Part shown: positions 25,322 through 34,264 of the stretch, piece after piece
How the letters are laid out: every line of letters begins with the position of its first letter
Position numbering within the stretch: the first letter of the stretch is position 1
DNA from: an uncultured Acholeplasma sp.
GTDB lineage: Bacteria > Bacillota_I > Bacilli_A > Acholeplasmatales > Acholeplasmataceae
NCBI GenBank assembly: GCA_937868795.1
Contig: CALMNM010000094.1
Span: forward strand, 1-63,943
Direction of reading: 5' to 3'
DNA: 63,943 nucleotides
Program-made: the position numbers and the translations under genes
The notes under the pieces: model-generated
The model's input: the letters and a program-made list of their open reading frames with translations, nothing else
What the model was told of the DNA's origin: nothing
Database searches by the model: none

Positions 25322-26171
25322 ATTCCATCATTTTCTTAATTCGATCAAAGACATCTTTTTTAAAGCGGTCAATATAGGATGTGGTATAGTCTGTGATATC
25401 GAGTGAGTCATTTTCAATGAGCGGTGTTAAATCCATCGCGTTGATGATCTGATCTGCACGATCGACTTTGTGAGCTATCGCATAGGTGGCATTGGCAGCT
25501 CTTCTACCAATGGTTGCTACATCGTAACGTTTACCCCCAACGATTTGAGAATCAAAAACCTCCACGAGTGCTTGGGCTAGATTGGGATGTCCTGAGACAT
25601 CAAATTGAACTTTCTCTTCATCGAGCATCCAATCAAGATCACGCCACACTTCACAGCCATAGACTTTCTTTGGACGTAGTTCTTTAGGGATACGTCTTAA
25701 TGCTTTGATGACCTTGGTTGTTACACCGATATGTGTATCGTGTTTATCGGCAAGATTATGGGTATAAAGGATGTCGGGTTGCGCTAGTAAAAGCATTCTT
25801 TCTAAATCATCAACGACGTCTTCATTCTTGGGATCTTTGGTTTCCTTGCTGGTATACTCGAGTAAGGCAAGCGCACCAAATTCACCGATCATGGCTGCTT
25901 TCTTCTGTTCAAGACGTCTCACTTCAATCATTTGTTCATCGGTATAGTCTTTGTAGATGCCATCGCGTGCTGAACCACTTCCATTGGTGACAACCACGCC
26001 TAAAAACCAGGCATCTTCTTTTCCAAGGCATTGCAAAATACCATCATATGCCATGATTTCAATATCATCTTGATGGGCTGCAATCGACATATGCGTTGTC
26101 CGTTTAATCGCCTCATCGAACGGTTTATTGTCCGGTATGTACCATGATGCTTGAACTTTGTTCAGTTTCAT
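25320..26171 (-). CDS. PIG-L/LmbE family N-acetyl-sugar deacetylase
   Basis: 283 residues from ATG at 26171 (GAGGG SD, 5-base spacing). Zinc-site motif AAHQDDIEIMAYDGI (H33-x-D-D), then LGVVVTNGSGSARDG and LYTHNLADKHDTHIGVT (second His group near 140-150), as in the GlcNAc-PI de-N-acetylase fold. Predicted to remove an acetyl group from a GlcNAc-type sugar in the cytoplasm. It follows the sugar-kinase gene by nine bases, so the pair may deacetylate and phosphorylate an amino sugar; order and substrate are unknown. Confidence 0.85.
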   Translation of the reverse strand: MKLNKVQASWYIPDNKPFDEAIKRTTHMSIAAHQDDIEIMAYDGILQCLGKEDAWFLGVVVTNGSGSARDGIYKDYTDEQMIEVRRLEQKKAAMIGEFGALALLEYTSKETKDPKNEDVVDDLERMLLLAQPDILYTHNLADKHDTHIGVTTKVIKALRRIPKELRPKKVYGCEVWRDLDWMLDEEKVQFDVSGHPNLAQALVEVFDSQIVGGKRYDVATIGRRAANATYAIAHKVDRADQIINAMDLTPLIENDSLDITDYTTSYIDRFKKDVFDRIKKMME

Positions 26172-26179
26172 AATATCCC

Positions 26180-27589
26180 TCACTTCTTGATTTCTGGAAG
26201 GCTAGCCGCAGCGATTGACTGACCCACTCTTCGATTATTTTCATCCGGTAGCACAATCTTTATCGTTTGTGCAAGATCTGGAAATTCATCACTTAAAATC
26301 TGATTAGCCACATTGAGCATGATTTCGCCACCCTTTCCAGAAGTGACACGACCTAAGATTAACACGACATGGATTTTATAGAACATGCTGTAGTAAGCAA
26401 CCCCATAGGCTAAATAAGCACCCATGGTTTGATATATTTCTTCTACTTTGGGATCGCCATACGCCATCATGTCTTGAATAACTTTAAGTTTATTTGCGGG
26501 TGATAAATCATCCTCAAGTTCAATCTTCGCCGCTTTAGCCAACTTAATGATCGCTTCTTGAGAAAAGTATTCGACACCAACGCCACGATCACCTGACCAT
26601 GGATCGATTTCCGCTTCAGGGTTTAAATCAAGAGGGACGAAGGCAAGCTCATTAAGCCATCCGGTAATATTCCCAAATTCATCGACATAGCCTGCCGCTT
26701 CTGATGTTCCCATCGCAATCCCTAAGACTTGATCTGTGTCCAAACTCATCGCTCCTGCAAGCGCAGTGACATCGCCATCGTTGGCGACTTCGATAGGGAT
26801 ATCGCCCATTTCTTTGGCAATATCTAGGTACATCGTCTTTATTTTATCATTAAAATCCTTCTCATTCACTTGAATGTAGAGCGATCCTACCATCGTTTTG
26901 TTGTCGATGTAGATCCCTGCGGCTGAGACACCAATCGCATCCACACGTTCCATCTTTGATGCTGCACGCATCAATGAATCTTTGACACCTTCAATATGAT
27001 AATTAGGGTCATGGTGTAATTTAGGATGCCATACAATCTCTTCCGAATAGATTGCTTTCCCATTCACAACCGCCGATACTTTACGATCAGATCCACCCGC
27101 ATCAAATCCAATGCGATAGCCTTCTAAATGTCTACCGACAGGTTTTGAGACTTCATTGGCTTTGGGTAGATGAAAATATGATGTGATGATCACTTCGAAG
27201 GGTTTTTCATATACTCGACTCATGAACGCTTGATCAAATGCTCTATCTCCTTCTTTGGAGTAGATATACTTTATGGCTTCTCCCAAGTAACTGGGACCAC
27301 CAATATAAACTCTAAACCCTCCTTTAAGCCATAATAATGTCTTAACGAGTCGTTCAATATAGACCACATTTTCTTTCTGATAACACACATCAGATAAAAC
27401 ACGTGTTTCATAGGTGGCGATTTGCCCTTGGCTACGCTCTAGGGCAATGCCTACTTTTATCGAGTTCTTATCTTCGTTGACTGCTTTTTGATAAGCTGCA
27501 AACGCTAAAACAATCGGGAGATATCCCGGATCTAGGGGTAGATGATGTTTAGGATGTTGGTTAAATGTAAATGAATTCATGACAATCAT
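26180..27589 (-). CDS. ROK-like sugar kinase with ~165-residue N-terminal extension
   Basis: 469 residues. An N-terminal part of unknown fold (about 1-160; PLDPGYLPIVLAFAAYQKAV) precedes an actin-like kinase domain with GFDAGGSDRKVSAVVNGK (about 164-181), IGVSAAGIYID, VANDGDVTALAGA (catalytic-type Asp in NDGD), and GIAMGTSEAAGYV. These resemble the ROK phosphate and substrate loops, though the ROK zinc Cys cluster (CxCGxxGC) is absent. Two possible ATGs (27589, 27580) share GAGGTG. Transcribed from a good promoter just upstream with the PIG-L gene. Substrate unknown; amino sugar likely from context. Confidence 0.72.
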   Translation of the reverse strand: MIVMNSFTFNQHPKHHLPLDPGYLPIVLAFAAYQKAVNEDKNSIKVGIALERSQGQIATYETRVLSDVCYQKENVVYIERLVKTLLWLKGGFRVYIGGPSYLGEAIKYIYSKEGDRAFDQAFMSRVYEKPFEVIITSYFHLPKANEVSKPVGRHLEGYRIGFDAGGSDRKVSAVVNGKAIYSEEIVWHPKLHHDPNYHIEGVKDSLMRAASKMERVDAIGVSAAGIYIDNKTMVGSLYIQVNEKDFNDKIKTMYLDIAKEMGDIPIEVANDGDVTALAGAMSLDTDQVLGIAMGTSEAAGYVDEFGNITGWLNELAFVPLDLNPEAEIDPWSGDRGVGVEYFSQEAIIKLAKAAKIELEDDLSPANKLKVIQDMMAYGDPKVEEIYQTMGAYLAYGVAYYSMFYKIHVVLILGRVTSGKGGEIMLNVANQILSDEFPDLAQTIKIVLPDENNRRVGQSIAAASLPEIKK

Positions 27590-27603
27590 AGCACCTCAAT
27601 CAT

Positions 27604-27632
27604 ATTATATCGCATCATCTTTATCTTGTCTA
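27604..27632 (-). promoter_or_regulatory. Promoter of the ROK-like kinase/PIG-L operon
   Basis: Minus strand -35 TAGACA (27632-27627), 17-base spacer, -10 TATAAT (27609-27604), 15 bases before ATG 27589. It lies directly downstream of nothing but the upstream gene's stop (27638), which suggests read-through as well. Confidence 0.8.
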
Positions 27633-27637
27633 TACAT

Positions 27638-29203
27638 TTAAGATGATTGTGTTTCTCTAAGTAAAAATTCTTTGAGTGCATCGATAAACGAATTAATATT
27701 ATCAGGTCGCACAATCAAGATAAACTCTTCAGAAAAATCACTATGCTTATAGTTGATTTGATCGGCTAACGCACGCACTTTGATCACATATTCACCTGGC
27801 GCTAGATCCAAAGTCATGGATGTGTCGTCATTTTCCAAAAGCTCTCCATTAATGCTGACCATATAGGATAAACTGTGTTGAATTGGATCAAATCTTAGGT
27901 CACCTGCTTGATCAACATAAAGATTCATAGGACGATCAAGTTTGATTCTTGGATCAGGGAAACCGACAGGATTGGGTCTTGGAATATGCTCGCCTCTCAC
28001 TATATAGACACCGTTAGTCACCGCACGTACGGTTCCATCAGAAGGAGTATTCATGATGTCATAGGTACCTTCTTCATTTTTCAGCGCCATCGTTGTTGAG
28101 CCACCACCATCGATGTTATAGGCACGATAAGCACCAAAATAAACCATGATTTGGGCGAGTTCATACAAATTCACACCATCCATACCGAGTGGCTTATTTC
28201 GACCATCTACCGTCACGAAAAAGACGGTTCCATCTTCTTTTTGACCGATGGCTGTTCTTGGATGTTTCCATTCAGGATCAAGACCATAATCAAGATGGGT
28301 TACCGGTATGCCTTCGGTTACGAGTTCATCATAGACACCTAATGCAAATCTGACATCTTCAAAGCCACATCCTGGTTTTCGTTGAACGACAACATAATCA
28401 ACTCCGGTGATAAATTCGTCTTCATTGAAATCATGACCTACGATGACAAATGTATGATCTTCCACTGTCAGATCGATATCGGTTTGGCTATCGAAGATAC
28501 CACTACCGAAGTATCGAACACCGTCCATCTTCGTTTCCTTCGCTTCAATCACCACTTTATTGGCGGTGGTTGAAATGGGTAAATCGTAGTTATCAAAATA
28601 GACGGTGATTGAATCATTACTGGTGGGCAAATTATTGATTCTTTCCACAGGAACTTCTTCTTTTAACGCACCATCTTCATCATAAACAAGGAGTACATAC
28701 CCTTGATAACAGGGAACACCAAAGACGACAGTTCCATCATCTTTGAAACCTGCAGCAGGACGCGATGATACCACACCTGAGGCGATCGTTTCAAAATTTC
28801 TGATATAGATGCCTTGAGGTTGTCCATTTAAATTGGTTTGTGAGGTGTTATAAAAGTCGCCATTGACACCACCAATGACTTCATAATTATCATAACGCGA
28901 ATGAATATCTTCGATATGGCCTAAAAGGGTTCCGCGTCCCCAACTATCATGGGGTTTGTAATTGTCACCGACAACCACATTGAGATCGCTAAATGTAGCC
29001 ACATTCGTCCCTAAATAGTTAATGACTTGATTCGAGACAACACCATCATACTCTAACTGTCCCACAATTTTCGTATGTCTGACACCATCGACATAATTTG
29101 TTTCTTTAACTGAAGTTGTCAAACGCATTTCTGCGCGAACTGTTTGACCACTAAAGGCTAAGAAGAGGATGAATATGAAACATAAAGAAAGGATTTTTTT
29201 CAT
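27638..29203 (-). CDS. Secreted phosphodiester glycosidase, NAGPA family
   Basis: 521 residues from ATG at 29203 (AGGAGG 6 bases upstream; a longer in-frame start at 29248 lacks SD and lengthens the leader). Signal peptide about 1-23 (SGQTVRAEM). NAGPA/PF09992 domain about 90-385: VNGDFYNTSQTNLNGQPQGI, HPRTAIGQKEDGTVFFVTVDG, AYNIDGGGSTTMAL and GTVRAVTNGVYIV. The C-terminal 130 residues look like an Ig/FN3 fold (YMVSINGELLENDDTSMTLD). Family members hydrolyse GlcNAc-1-phosphodiesters, and bacterial ones attack exopolysaccharide or teichoic-type linkages. Starts 10 bases after the lipoprotein stop, so co-transcribed with it. Confidence 0.87.
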   Translation of the reverse strand: MKKILSLCFIFILFLAFSGQTVRAEMRLTTSVKETNYVDGVRHTKIVGQLEYDGVVSNQVINYLGTNVATFSDLNVVVGDNYKPHDSWGRGTLLGHIEDIHSRYDNYEVIGGVNGDFYNTSQTNLNGQPQGIYIRNFETIASGVVSSRPAAGFKDDGTVVFGVPCYQGYVLLVYDEDGALKEEVPVERINNLPTSNDSITVYFDNYDLPISTTANKVVIEAKETKMDGVRYFGSGIFDSQTDIDLTVEDHTFVIVGHDFNEDEFITGVDYVVVQRKPGCGFEDVRFALGVYDELVTEGIPVTHLDYGLDPEWKHPRTAIGQKEDGTVFFVTVDGRNKPLGMDGVNLYELAQIMVYFGAYRAYNIDGGGSTTMALKNEEGTYDIMNTPSDGTVRAVTNGVYIVRGEHIPRPNPVGFPDPRIKLDRPMNLYVDQAGDLRFDPIQHSLSYMVSINGELLENDDTSMTLDLAPGEYVIKVRALADQINYKHSDFSEEFILIVRPDNINSFIDALKEFLLRETQSS

Positions 29204-29213
29204 CATAGACCTC

Positions 29214-29843
29214 CTAAACCACGGGGAGTGTGATGACGGTTGATCCAATCAGATCAAACGTCATATTAAACCGATAAGAAAGATCACCTACGATGACATC
29301 AAAGATAATGGCATCAAAGTAAGTCTCACCTAAAACCAGTTCCAAGTTCGCGACGGTGCTTCCTTCAATTTCAGATTGAAAAAGTGCCGCAACTTCATCA
29401 TAAAACTCAGTTTTTAAGAAATACTTTCCGCTAACTTCTAGAAACCATGATGCCTCAAAGGCATGAAAGAAGTCATAAGTTGACTCACTTTCACCACAGG
29501 GGATGACTTCAAAGCGGTACCCTTCACCAACAGGATAATAGAAGGTACATGTGCCGTCTTGATTGACATAGTATTCCTTTTGTCCATCCATTTCAAATGT
29601 CGCTTTTTGTTGATCGACTTCAAGTACCATCTGATAAACATCTGCGAGTTGTTGAACGGTGATCTCTAACGTATAGTTCTCAAGGACTGCCATCCTATCA
29701 AACGTCTGCTCAAAAGGTGTTTTGATAAGTTCACATACACCATCGACTAATTGTTCATCTGATTCACACTCAATCTCTTGATCTTCACATGAAGAAAGGA
29801 TAAATAGGCACATGATCAGTGCTAAAAACACGAACTTTTTCAT
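29214..29843 (-). CDS. Lipoprotein of unknown function with Cys-bracketed N-terminal module
   Basis: 209 residues; lipobox LSSC (Cys19). Directly after it comes a module CESDEQLVDGVCELI (about 25-39), like the linkers in the SBP lipoprotein and the double glycosidase. The remaining 165 residues are beta-rich with no motif I recognise (EFEMDGQKEYYVNQDGTCTF-like strands, one further Cys pair CTF...CGE that could be a disulfide); the layout recalls LppX/LolA-like sacs but this is a guess. Co-transcribed with the NAGPA glycosidase. SD AGGGAG 6 bases before ATG. Confidence 0.75.
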   Translation of the reverse strand: MKKFVFLALIMCLFILSSCEDQEIECESDEQLVDGVCELIKTPFEQTFDRMAVLENYTLEITVQQLADVYQMVLEVDQQKATFEMDGQKEYYVNQDGTCTFYYPVGEGYRFEVIPCGESESTYDFFHAFEASWFLEVSGKYFLKTEFYDEVAALFQSEIEGSTVANLELVLGETYFDAIIFDVIVGDLSYRFNMTFDLIGSTVITLPVV

Positions 29844-29926
29844 AATATTCTCCCTAAAAATAAAACATTCTCGTTATTTACACCGTTATTTTATCGTTTA
29901 ATCTTTGGAAAAAAGTTTCAAAGAGT

Positions 29927-29949
29927 AAAAAAAGAGGAATTTTCCTCTT
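29927..29949 (-). terminator. Terminator of the GAF-GGDEF gene
   Basis: Minus strand AAGAGGAA-AA-TTCCTCTT (29949-29932) followed by TTTTTAC; four bases after the stop codon at 29953. Confidence 0.92.
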
Positions 29950-29952
29950 CTC

Positions 29953-31374
29953 TTAAGGTAGGTATTTACGTTCTCTCTTATCTTGATACATGCGTTTATC
30001 GGCAATTCGTATCACCATTTGTAAATCTTCATGATCGTCCTTGTAGTGTGCGACACCGGAACCGAACTCAATGGGAACGGACTGTCCATCGATAAAGAAA
30101 GGTGATTTTTTAACGTCTTCATGAATTTTATCCAGTCGTTTAATTCCCTCTTGAAGCTTACATTCCGGCATCAGGATGACAAACTCATCGCCACCTGTTC
30201 GATAAAAGGTATCCTTCGAGGTTAGATTGCGCTTCACGATTTGAACAAAGTGAATCAAGTACTGATCACCTGAAGAGTGGCCAAAACTATCATTAACTTT
30301 TTTTAAATCATTGACATCAAGAATAGCCAAACAAATGGCTGCATCCTGATGCTTCATCAACGATTGAATCGCTTTATCATAATGTTCTCTTGAGTAGGCA
30401 CCGGTTAGTGAATCATACTGTGAAAGTTTATAAATCTCTTCAACAAGGAGATGATTATTAAGCGCGATTTCAATCTGCGATGCTAAATGCTTGATCAGGA
30501 GTTTATCCTGTTCATCAAAGGCTTCAATATTTGTTAAATTATCCAAGTTAATAAACCCATATACCTTATTATCAAATTGAATCGCACATGTTAATACGGA
30601 GGCTGCCATCGCAGTATCTTTGTCTTCAAACTCTTTAGCAAGATTACGTTCTGGGTTCGCTTCATTAAAGGTCTTAATATCACGAATCACCGTCGGTTCT
30701 AACAACATACCTAAGCGGTATTGATAGGTATCTGTATAACGCAAACTCACTTCTTTGAGTAAGTTCAAATCGTATCCTACGGCTGCTCTAAATTCCATAA
30801 ATTCATCATCTTTGTGAATCAAGATACTTCCTGATTCCGCATTGGGAACTAACTTGACGGCAATCTCTAAGATATTTTGCAAGAGTTTATCGATATCATC
30901 ATCAAGGAGCATTTGGGGAGTGACTCCCATCATCGCCCTCGTAATTTCATAACTTCTTTCTAGGTGTTGAAACTTCTTTTTAAAGACTTGAAGTTCGATT
31001 TCTTTTCCGATGACAATTTGTTCAAAGAAGTGACAAAAAATAAGGGTTAGTGAAACAATCAAATAAAAATCAGTGATTAAATTATGTGAGAAAATGACAT
31101 AGTCAAGGATATGAAAAGTTCCAAACATGAACACGACGACGACGCCTAAGATACCCCCTCTGAGACGATCAAATTGCATCCAAATCGTAGAAGTAATCAT
31201 CACGAGAATCCCCATGATAATGAGTATCTTTTCTGATACATCACTCTCAAAATAATTAGTGTAACCATCATTTAAAAGTGGGTAAGTTAACCATGCTAAA
31301 AGGAGGACAATGACTGCTCCTCTTAAAATCGATGAAAGGATACGATTGATTTTGATTACCATCGATGTTTCCAT
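29953..31374 (-). CDS. Membrane GAF-GGDEF diguanylate cyclase
   Basis: 473 residues, ATG 31374 with AGGTGA SD. About five hydrophobic segments in residues 12-130, a GAF domain (about 150-300; SGSILIHKDDEFMEFRAAVGYDL, FGFINLDNLTNIEAFDEQD-type ending), and a GGDEF domain (about 310-473) with LAILDVNDLKKVNDSFGHSSGD and YRTGGDEFVIL (near 393). The active-site loop is intact, so c-di-GMP synthesis is expected. No RxxD inhibitory site precedes GGDEF. Single-gene unit with its own promoter and terminator. Confidence 0.92.
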   Translation of the reverse strand: METSMVIKINRILSSILRGAVIVLLLAWLTYPLLNDGYTNYFESDVSEKILIIMGILVMITSTIWMQFDRLRGGILGVVVVFMFGTFHILDYVIFSHNLITDFYLIVSLTLIFCHFFEQIVIGKEIELQVFKKKFQHLERSYEITRAMMGVTPQMLLDDDIDKLLQNILEIAVKLVPNAESGSILIHKDDEFMEFRAAVGYDLNLLKEVSLRYTDTYQYRLGMLLEPTVIRDIKTFNEANPERNLAKEFEDKDTAMAASVLTCAIQFDNKVYGFINLDNLTNIEAFDEQDKLLIKHLASQIEIALNNHLLVEEIYKLSQYDSLTGAYSREHYDKAIQSLMKHQDAAICLAILDVNDLKKVNDSFGHSSGDQYLIHFVQIVKRNLTSKDTFYRTGGDEFVILMPECKLQEGIKRLDKIHEDVKKSPFFIDGQSVPIEFGSGVAHYKDDHEDLQMVIRIADKRMYQDKRERKYLP

Positions 31375-31405
31375 GAAATCACCTAATTAGTTTCTTGTAG
31401 CCCAT

Positions 31406-31450
31406 ATTATACCGTAAATATCCCCCTCATTCAATCATGAATAAGGGGTC
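31406..31450 (-). promoter_or_regulatory. Promoter of the GAF-GGDEF gene with overlapping inverted repeat
   Basis: Minus strand -35 TTGAAT (31434-31429), 17-base spacer, -10 TATAAT (31411-31406). An imperfect dyad CCCCTCATTC-N6-GAATAAGGGG (about 31422-31447) spans the -35 and may be an operator or the upstream operon's weak terminator. Confidence 0.75.
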
Positions 31451-31496
31451 TATGGTCAAAATGTCCTTAAGTTTTTATTAAGTATGCTATGACACT

Positions 31497-33281
31497 TTAC
31501 TTACAGATAACAACCATTAAATCATCTTCATTGATGGTAAGGGGCTCTTCTTGATCAAGATTGCCTTTAAAGATATTGAGTTTTCCATCTTTGATCGTAC
31601 CAATCCAGATATAATCTTGATTTCCGCTCATGAAGACGGTGTAGATTCCTAAAGCTTTGGTTGAAAAGGAAAGTGGAAAGGCATGCTTGATAATATCTTT
31701 CGCTTTGTACGCGTAAACCTCATACGTTTCATCCTCGCTACTTTCATCATCATAGGTAAGTAAATCGATGAACAAAGGATAAAGTTTTCTATTTTTCGAA
31801 AGCTGAGTCATCAAACGGCTGACGTACTCATTACTGATAATCGTATTTTGTACATTGTAGCTTTGAGCAATGTCAAAATGTTTAGGATCTAAAAGTTCGA
31901 TGATGATCTGTGCTTGATGTTTTTTGGCAAGTTCTTGCGTCATCAAAAGGGTGACCAAAACTTCTGAATCGTATTCAGATGGATCTAAGTTATCCTCAGA
32001 TAAAATCAATATATGATCGATATGTTCAATACTCTCTGTGTAGGACTTTATGTCAACAGCTTCATTCGATTCCATTTGTGAGATGTGAATTTTGACATGG
32101 TTCTCCCGTTCATAGAGGCGAATCGAGTCAAGGATATACGGTAATTTTTGATTTTTACCAAAGATCACGATATGTTTTTCATGATAGCGTGTTTGATCAT
32201 TGATGATCAGGGGTTCATAATGATGTAGTGGAACTTCTCGCTTCAATTCGATATCTTTGGATTCACTCGATAGGACATAGAGGGTGTCACCAAGATGATA
32301 GATGGGGATGGCGTGATGATGGGTTTCCATAAATTCACGCGCTTTCATGTTTTTTACGGTATAGAACTCAGCCCCTTCAAATGACAACAGTTCATGATAG
32401 ACTTGATTTAATTCAGGCATGAGTAAAGTTTGAGCAATCAGTCTACCCATGAGTTCATCGGGTAAAAGAGGTAGGATTTGATCGTTTAATCCACTATGCT
32501 TCGCGATGTAATCATTGATCAGCCCTATCGAAGTCTGTTCTTTGACTTCAACCAAAATCGTTTGTTCGGGTTTGATCTTAAGATTGGATACAAGCATTAA
32601 TGTTTTCATCGATAGCATATCTTTATGGGTGAGTGTATTGGCTTCACTTTCATCAGCTAAAATGATGACCGTTTTTGAATCTTCGATACAGATATTCATT
32701 AAATCTCTTTTTGAGAAGACTTCACCTTCTCTAACGATGATTGACAATTTCTTCTTATTTCCATCTTTGGCATCATAGAGTTTTCGTTTAATCTCATTTT
32801 CAAGCACATCTTTATCGTGATGACTCAAAATGACAATAGCTGTCGTTTCGTCATCATAGCGATAATCGGCGATGAGTTCTAAGGCTTTATGATTCCAATT
32901 TAAGATGACAATATGGTTATAGAGGTGAAGTTTATTCTTCCCTCTTTTCGCATTATCGATAATACTAGAGAAGATGTTCGCCACATAACCGATGATACCA
33001 CCGGTGAAAGTTATCATGGAAGTTAAGATGACAATAATCGAGATAATTCTTATCGCAATCGGCACTGCAGGATCATAAAAACCAGGCTCTAACATCCACG
33101 TGATGCCCGATGCCCAAAGCGCAGTGACGATATTTCCGTAATGATCAGGGGCAATTACATAAGCAACAAGGGATGAGACAATCCATAGTAATAGATTAAA
33201 TAAGACGATAAAAAGTAGGAGAATACCTCTCGCATTCTTTTCACGCATCAGACTAAACCATTGTCTTATCTTTTGTTTCAT
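31497..33281 (-). CDS. CASTOR/POLLUX-like ion channel protein with RCK/TrkA-N-like domains
   Basis: 594 residues. Two membrane helices near 20-45 and 78-105 flank a pore-like region (VTALWASGITWMLEPG) without the classic GYG filter. Then come Rossmann-type domains: LYNHIVILNWNHKALELIADY (near 118), a second KHIVIFGKNQKLPYILDSI (near 368), and acidic C-terminus. This order (TM, pore, TM, two RCK-like domains) matches the bacterial relatives of plant CASTOR/DMI1 channels. It follows the MscS gene by 11 bases. Ion selectivity is not deducible. Confidence 0.8.
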   Translation of the reverse strand: MKQKIRQWFSLMREKNARGILLLFIVLFNLLLWIVSSLVAYVIAPDHYGNIVTALWASGITWMLEPGFYDPAVPIAIRIISIIVILTSMITFTGGIIGYVANIFSSIIDNAKRGKNKLHLYNHIVILNWNHKALELIADYRYDDETTAIVILSHHDKDVLENEIKRKLYDAKDGNKKKLSIIVREGEVFSKRDLMNICIEDSKTVIILADESEANTLTHKDMLSMKTLMLVSNLKIKPEQTILVEVKEQTSIGLINDYIAKHSGLNDQILPLLPDELMGRLIAQTLLMPELNQVYHELLSFEGAEFYTVKNMKAREFMETHHHAIPIYHLGDTLYVLSSESKDIELKREVPLHHYEPLIINDQTRYHEKHIVIFGKNQKLPYILDSIRLYERENHVKIHISQMESNEAVDIKSYTESIEHIDHILILSEDNLDPSEYDSEVLVTLLMTQELAKKHQAQIIIELLDPKHFDIAQSYNVQNTIISNEYVSRLMTQLSKNRKLYPLFIDLLTYDDESSEDETYEVYAYKAKDIIKHAFPLSFSTKALGIYTVFMSGNQDYIWIGTIKDGKLNIFKGNLDQEEPLTINEDDLMVVICK

Positions 33282-33292
33282 TCAAACACTCC

Positions 33293-34252
33293 TTATTCTT
33301 TGTGTTCTTTGTTACCTGCTTGGTGAACAACCACTTGTGGGAAAGGGATATTGATGCCTTTTCGGTCAAATAGGAGCTTTAATTCACGGTTTAAGGCACG
33401 TGTCACATCAAAGCGATTCTTTTCTTCACATTTAGCTGCTACCCTGACAACTACCGATGAATCCGCTAGAGCATTGACGCCTTTATAGATAGGTCCTTCG
33501 ACGATGTCGGGAATTGCTTTTTTGATTTCAGGTAAGTATTCTTTAATCGCTTCTTCGACTTTGATTAAATCTGCACCATACTCAACAGATATATCAGACA
33601 CTGCGACAGAAAGTTCAACCGATAGATTGACTATCTCACGAATATCTGAGTTGGCGATAATTAACACATTGCCAGCGATATCTTGGATTCTCGTATTTCT
33701 GGGTCCAATCTGTTTGACGGTTCCGCGGAAAGTTCCCACTTCGACGATGTCACCGACAACAAATTGACGTTCAAAGATAATCGATAATCCCGCAAAGACA
33801 TCCTGAAGTAACCCTTGAGCTCCAAAGGATACGGCAAGACCTGCAATACCAGCACCAGCGAGGAGTGTCGGTGTTTGTACACCCCACGCGGATAAAATGA
33901 GTAATCCCGCAATCAAGATACTGATATACTTCACAATCGATGTGAATAAGATTCCCAATGTTTCTGCTCGTTGCCCTCTTTTGGTAAGTAATTTAACTAA
34001 AAACAGCAGAATAAAGTTTAAGATCCAAACAAACACGAGAATGGTGACGCTTTCTAGAATATTCACGTAATTGTTTTTGAAAAAGCCAATTAAATCAAAG
34101 AATTTGCCCACCGAATTATCGATGATATTGGCAAACGCTGTACCAGGAAATAATATGCCTGATAAACTACCGAGCAGGATGAAGACCCCGATTACCACCG
34201 CGGTCACAATCATTTCAATCTTTTCTCTTTTTGATCTTTCTTTTTGGTTCAT
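33293..34252 (-). CDS. mscS: Small-conductance mechanosensitive channel (MscS family)
   Basis: 319 residues, ATG 34252 with GGAGAG SD. Three N-terminal helices (about 14-38, 62-90, 98-150), the Gly/Ala-rich pore helix GAGIAGLAVSFGAQGLLQDV (about 132-151), and the beta domain VGDIVEVGTFRGTVKQIGPRNTRIQD. The long first segment is normal for YkuT/YggB types. Releases solutes on membrane tension. Part of an apparent three-gene operon with a membrane-anchored protein upstream and a CASTOR-like channel downstream. Confidence 0.94.
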   Translation of the reverse strand: MNQKERSKREKIEMIVTAVVIGVFILLGSLSGILFPGTAFANIIDNSVGKFFDLIGFFKNNYVNILESVTILVFVWILNFILLFLVKLLTKRGQRAETLGILFTSIVKYISILIAGLLILSAWGVQTPTLLAGAGIAGLAVSFGAQGLLQDVFAGLSIIFERQFVVGDIVEVGTFRGTVKQIGPRNTRIQDIAGNVLIIANSDIREIVNLSVELSVAVSDISVEYGADLIKVEEAIKEYLPEIKKAIPDIVEGPIYKGVNALADSSVVVRVAAKCEEKNRFDVTRALNRELKLLFDRKGINIPFPQVVVHQAGNKEHKE

Positions 34253-34264
34253 GGGTTTTCTCTC

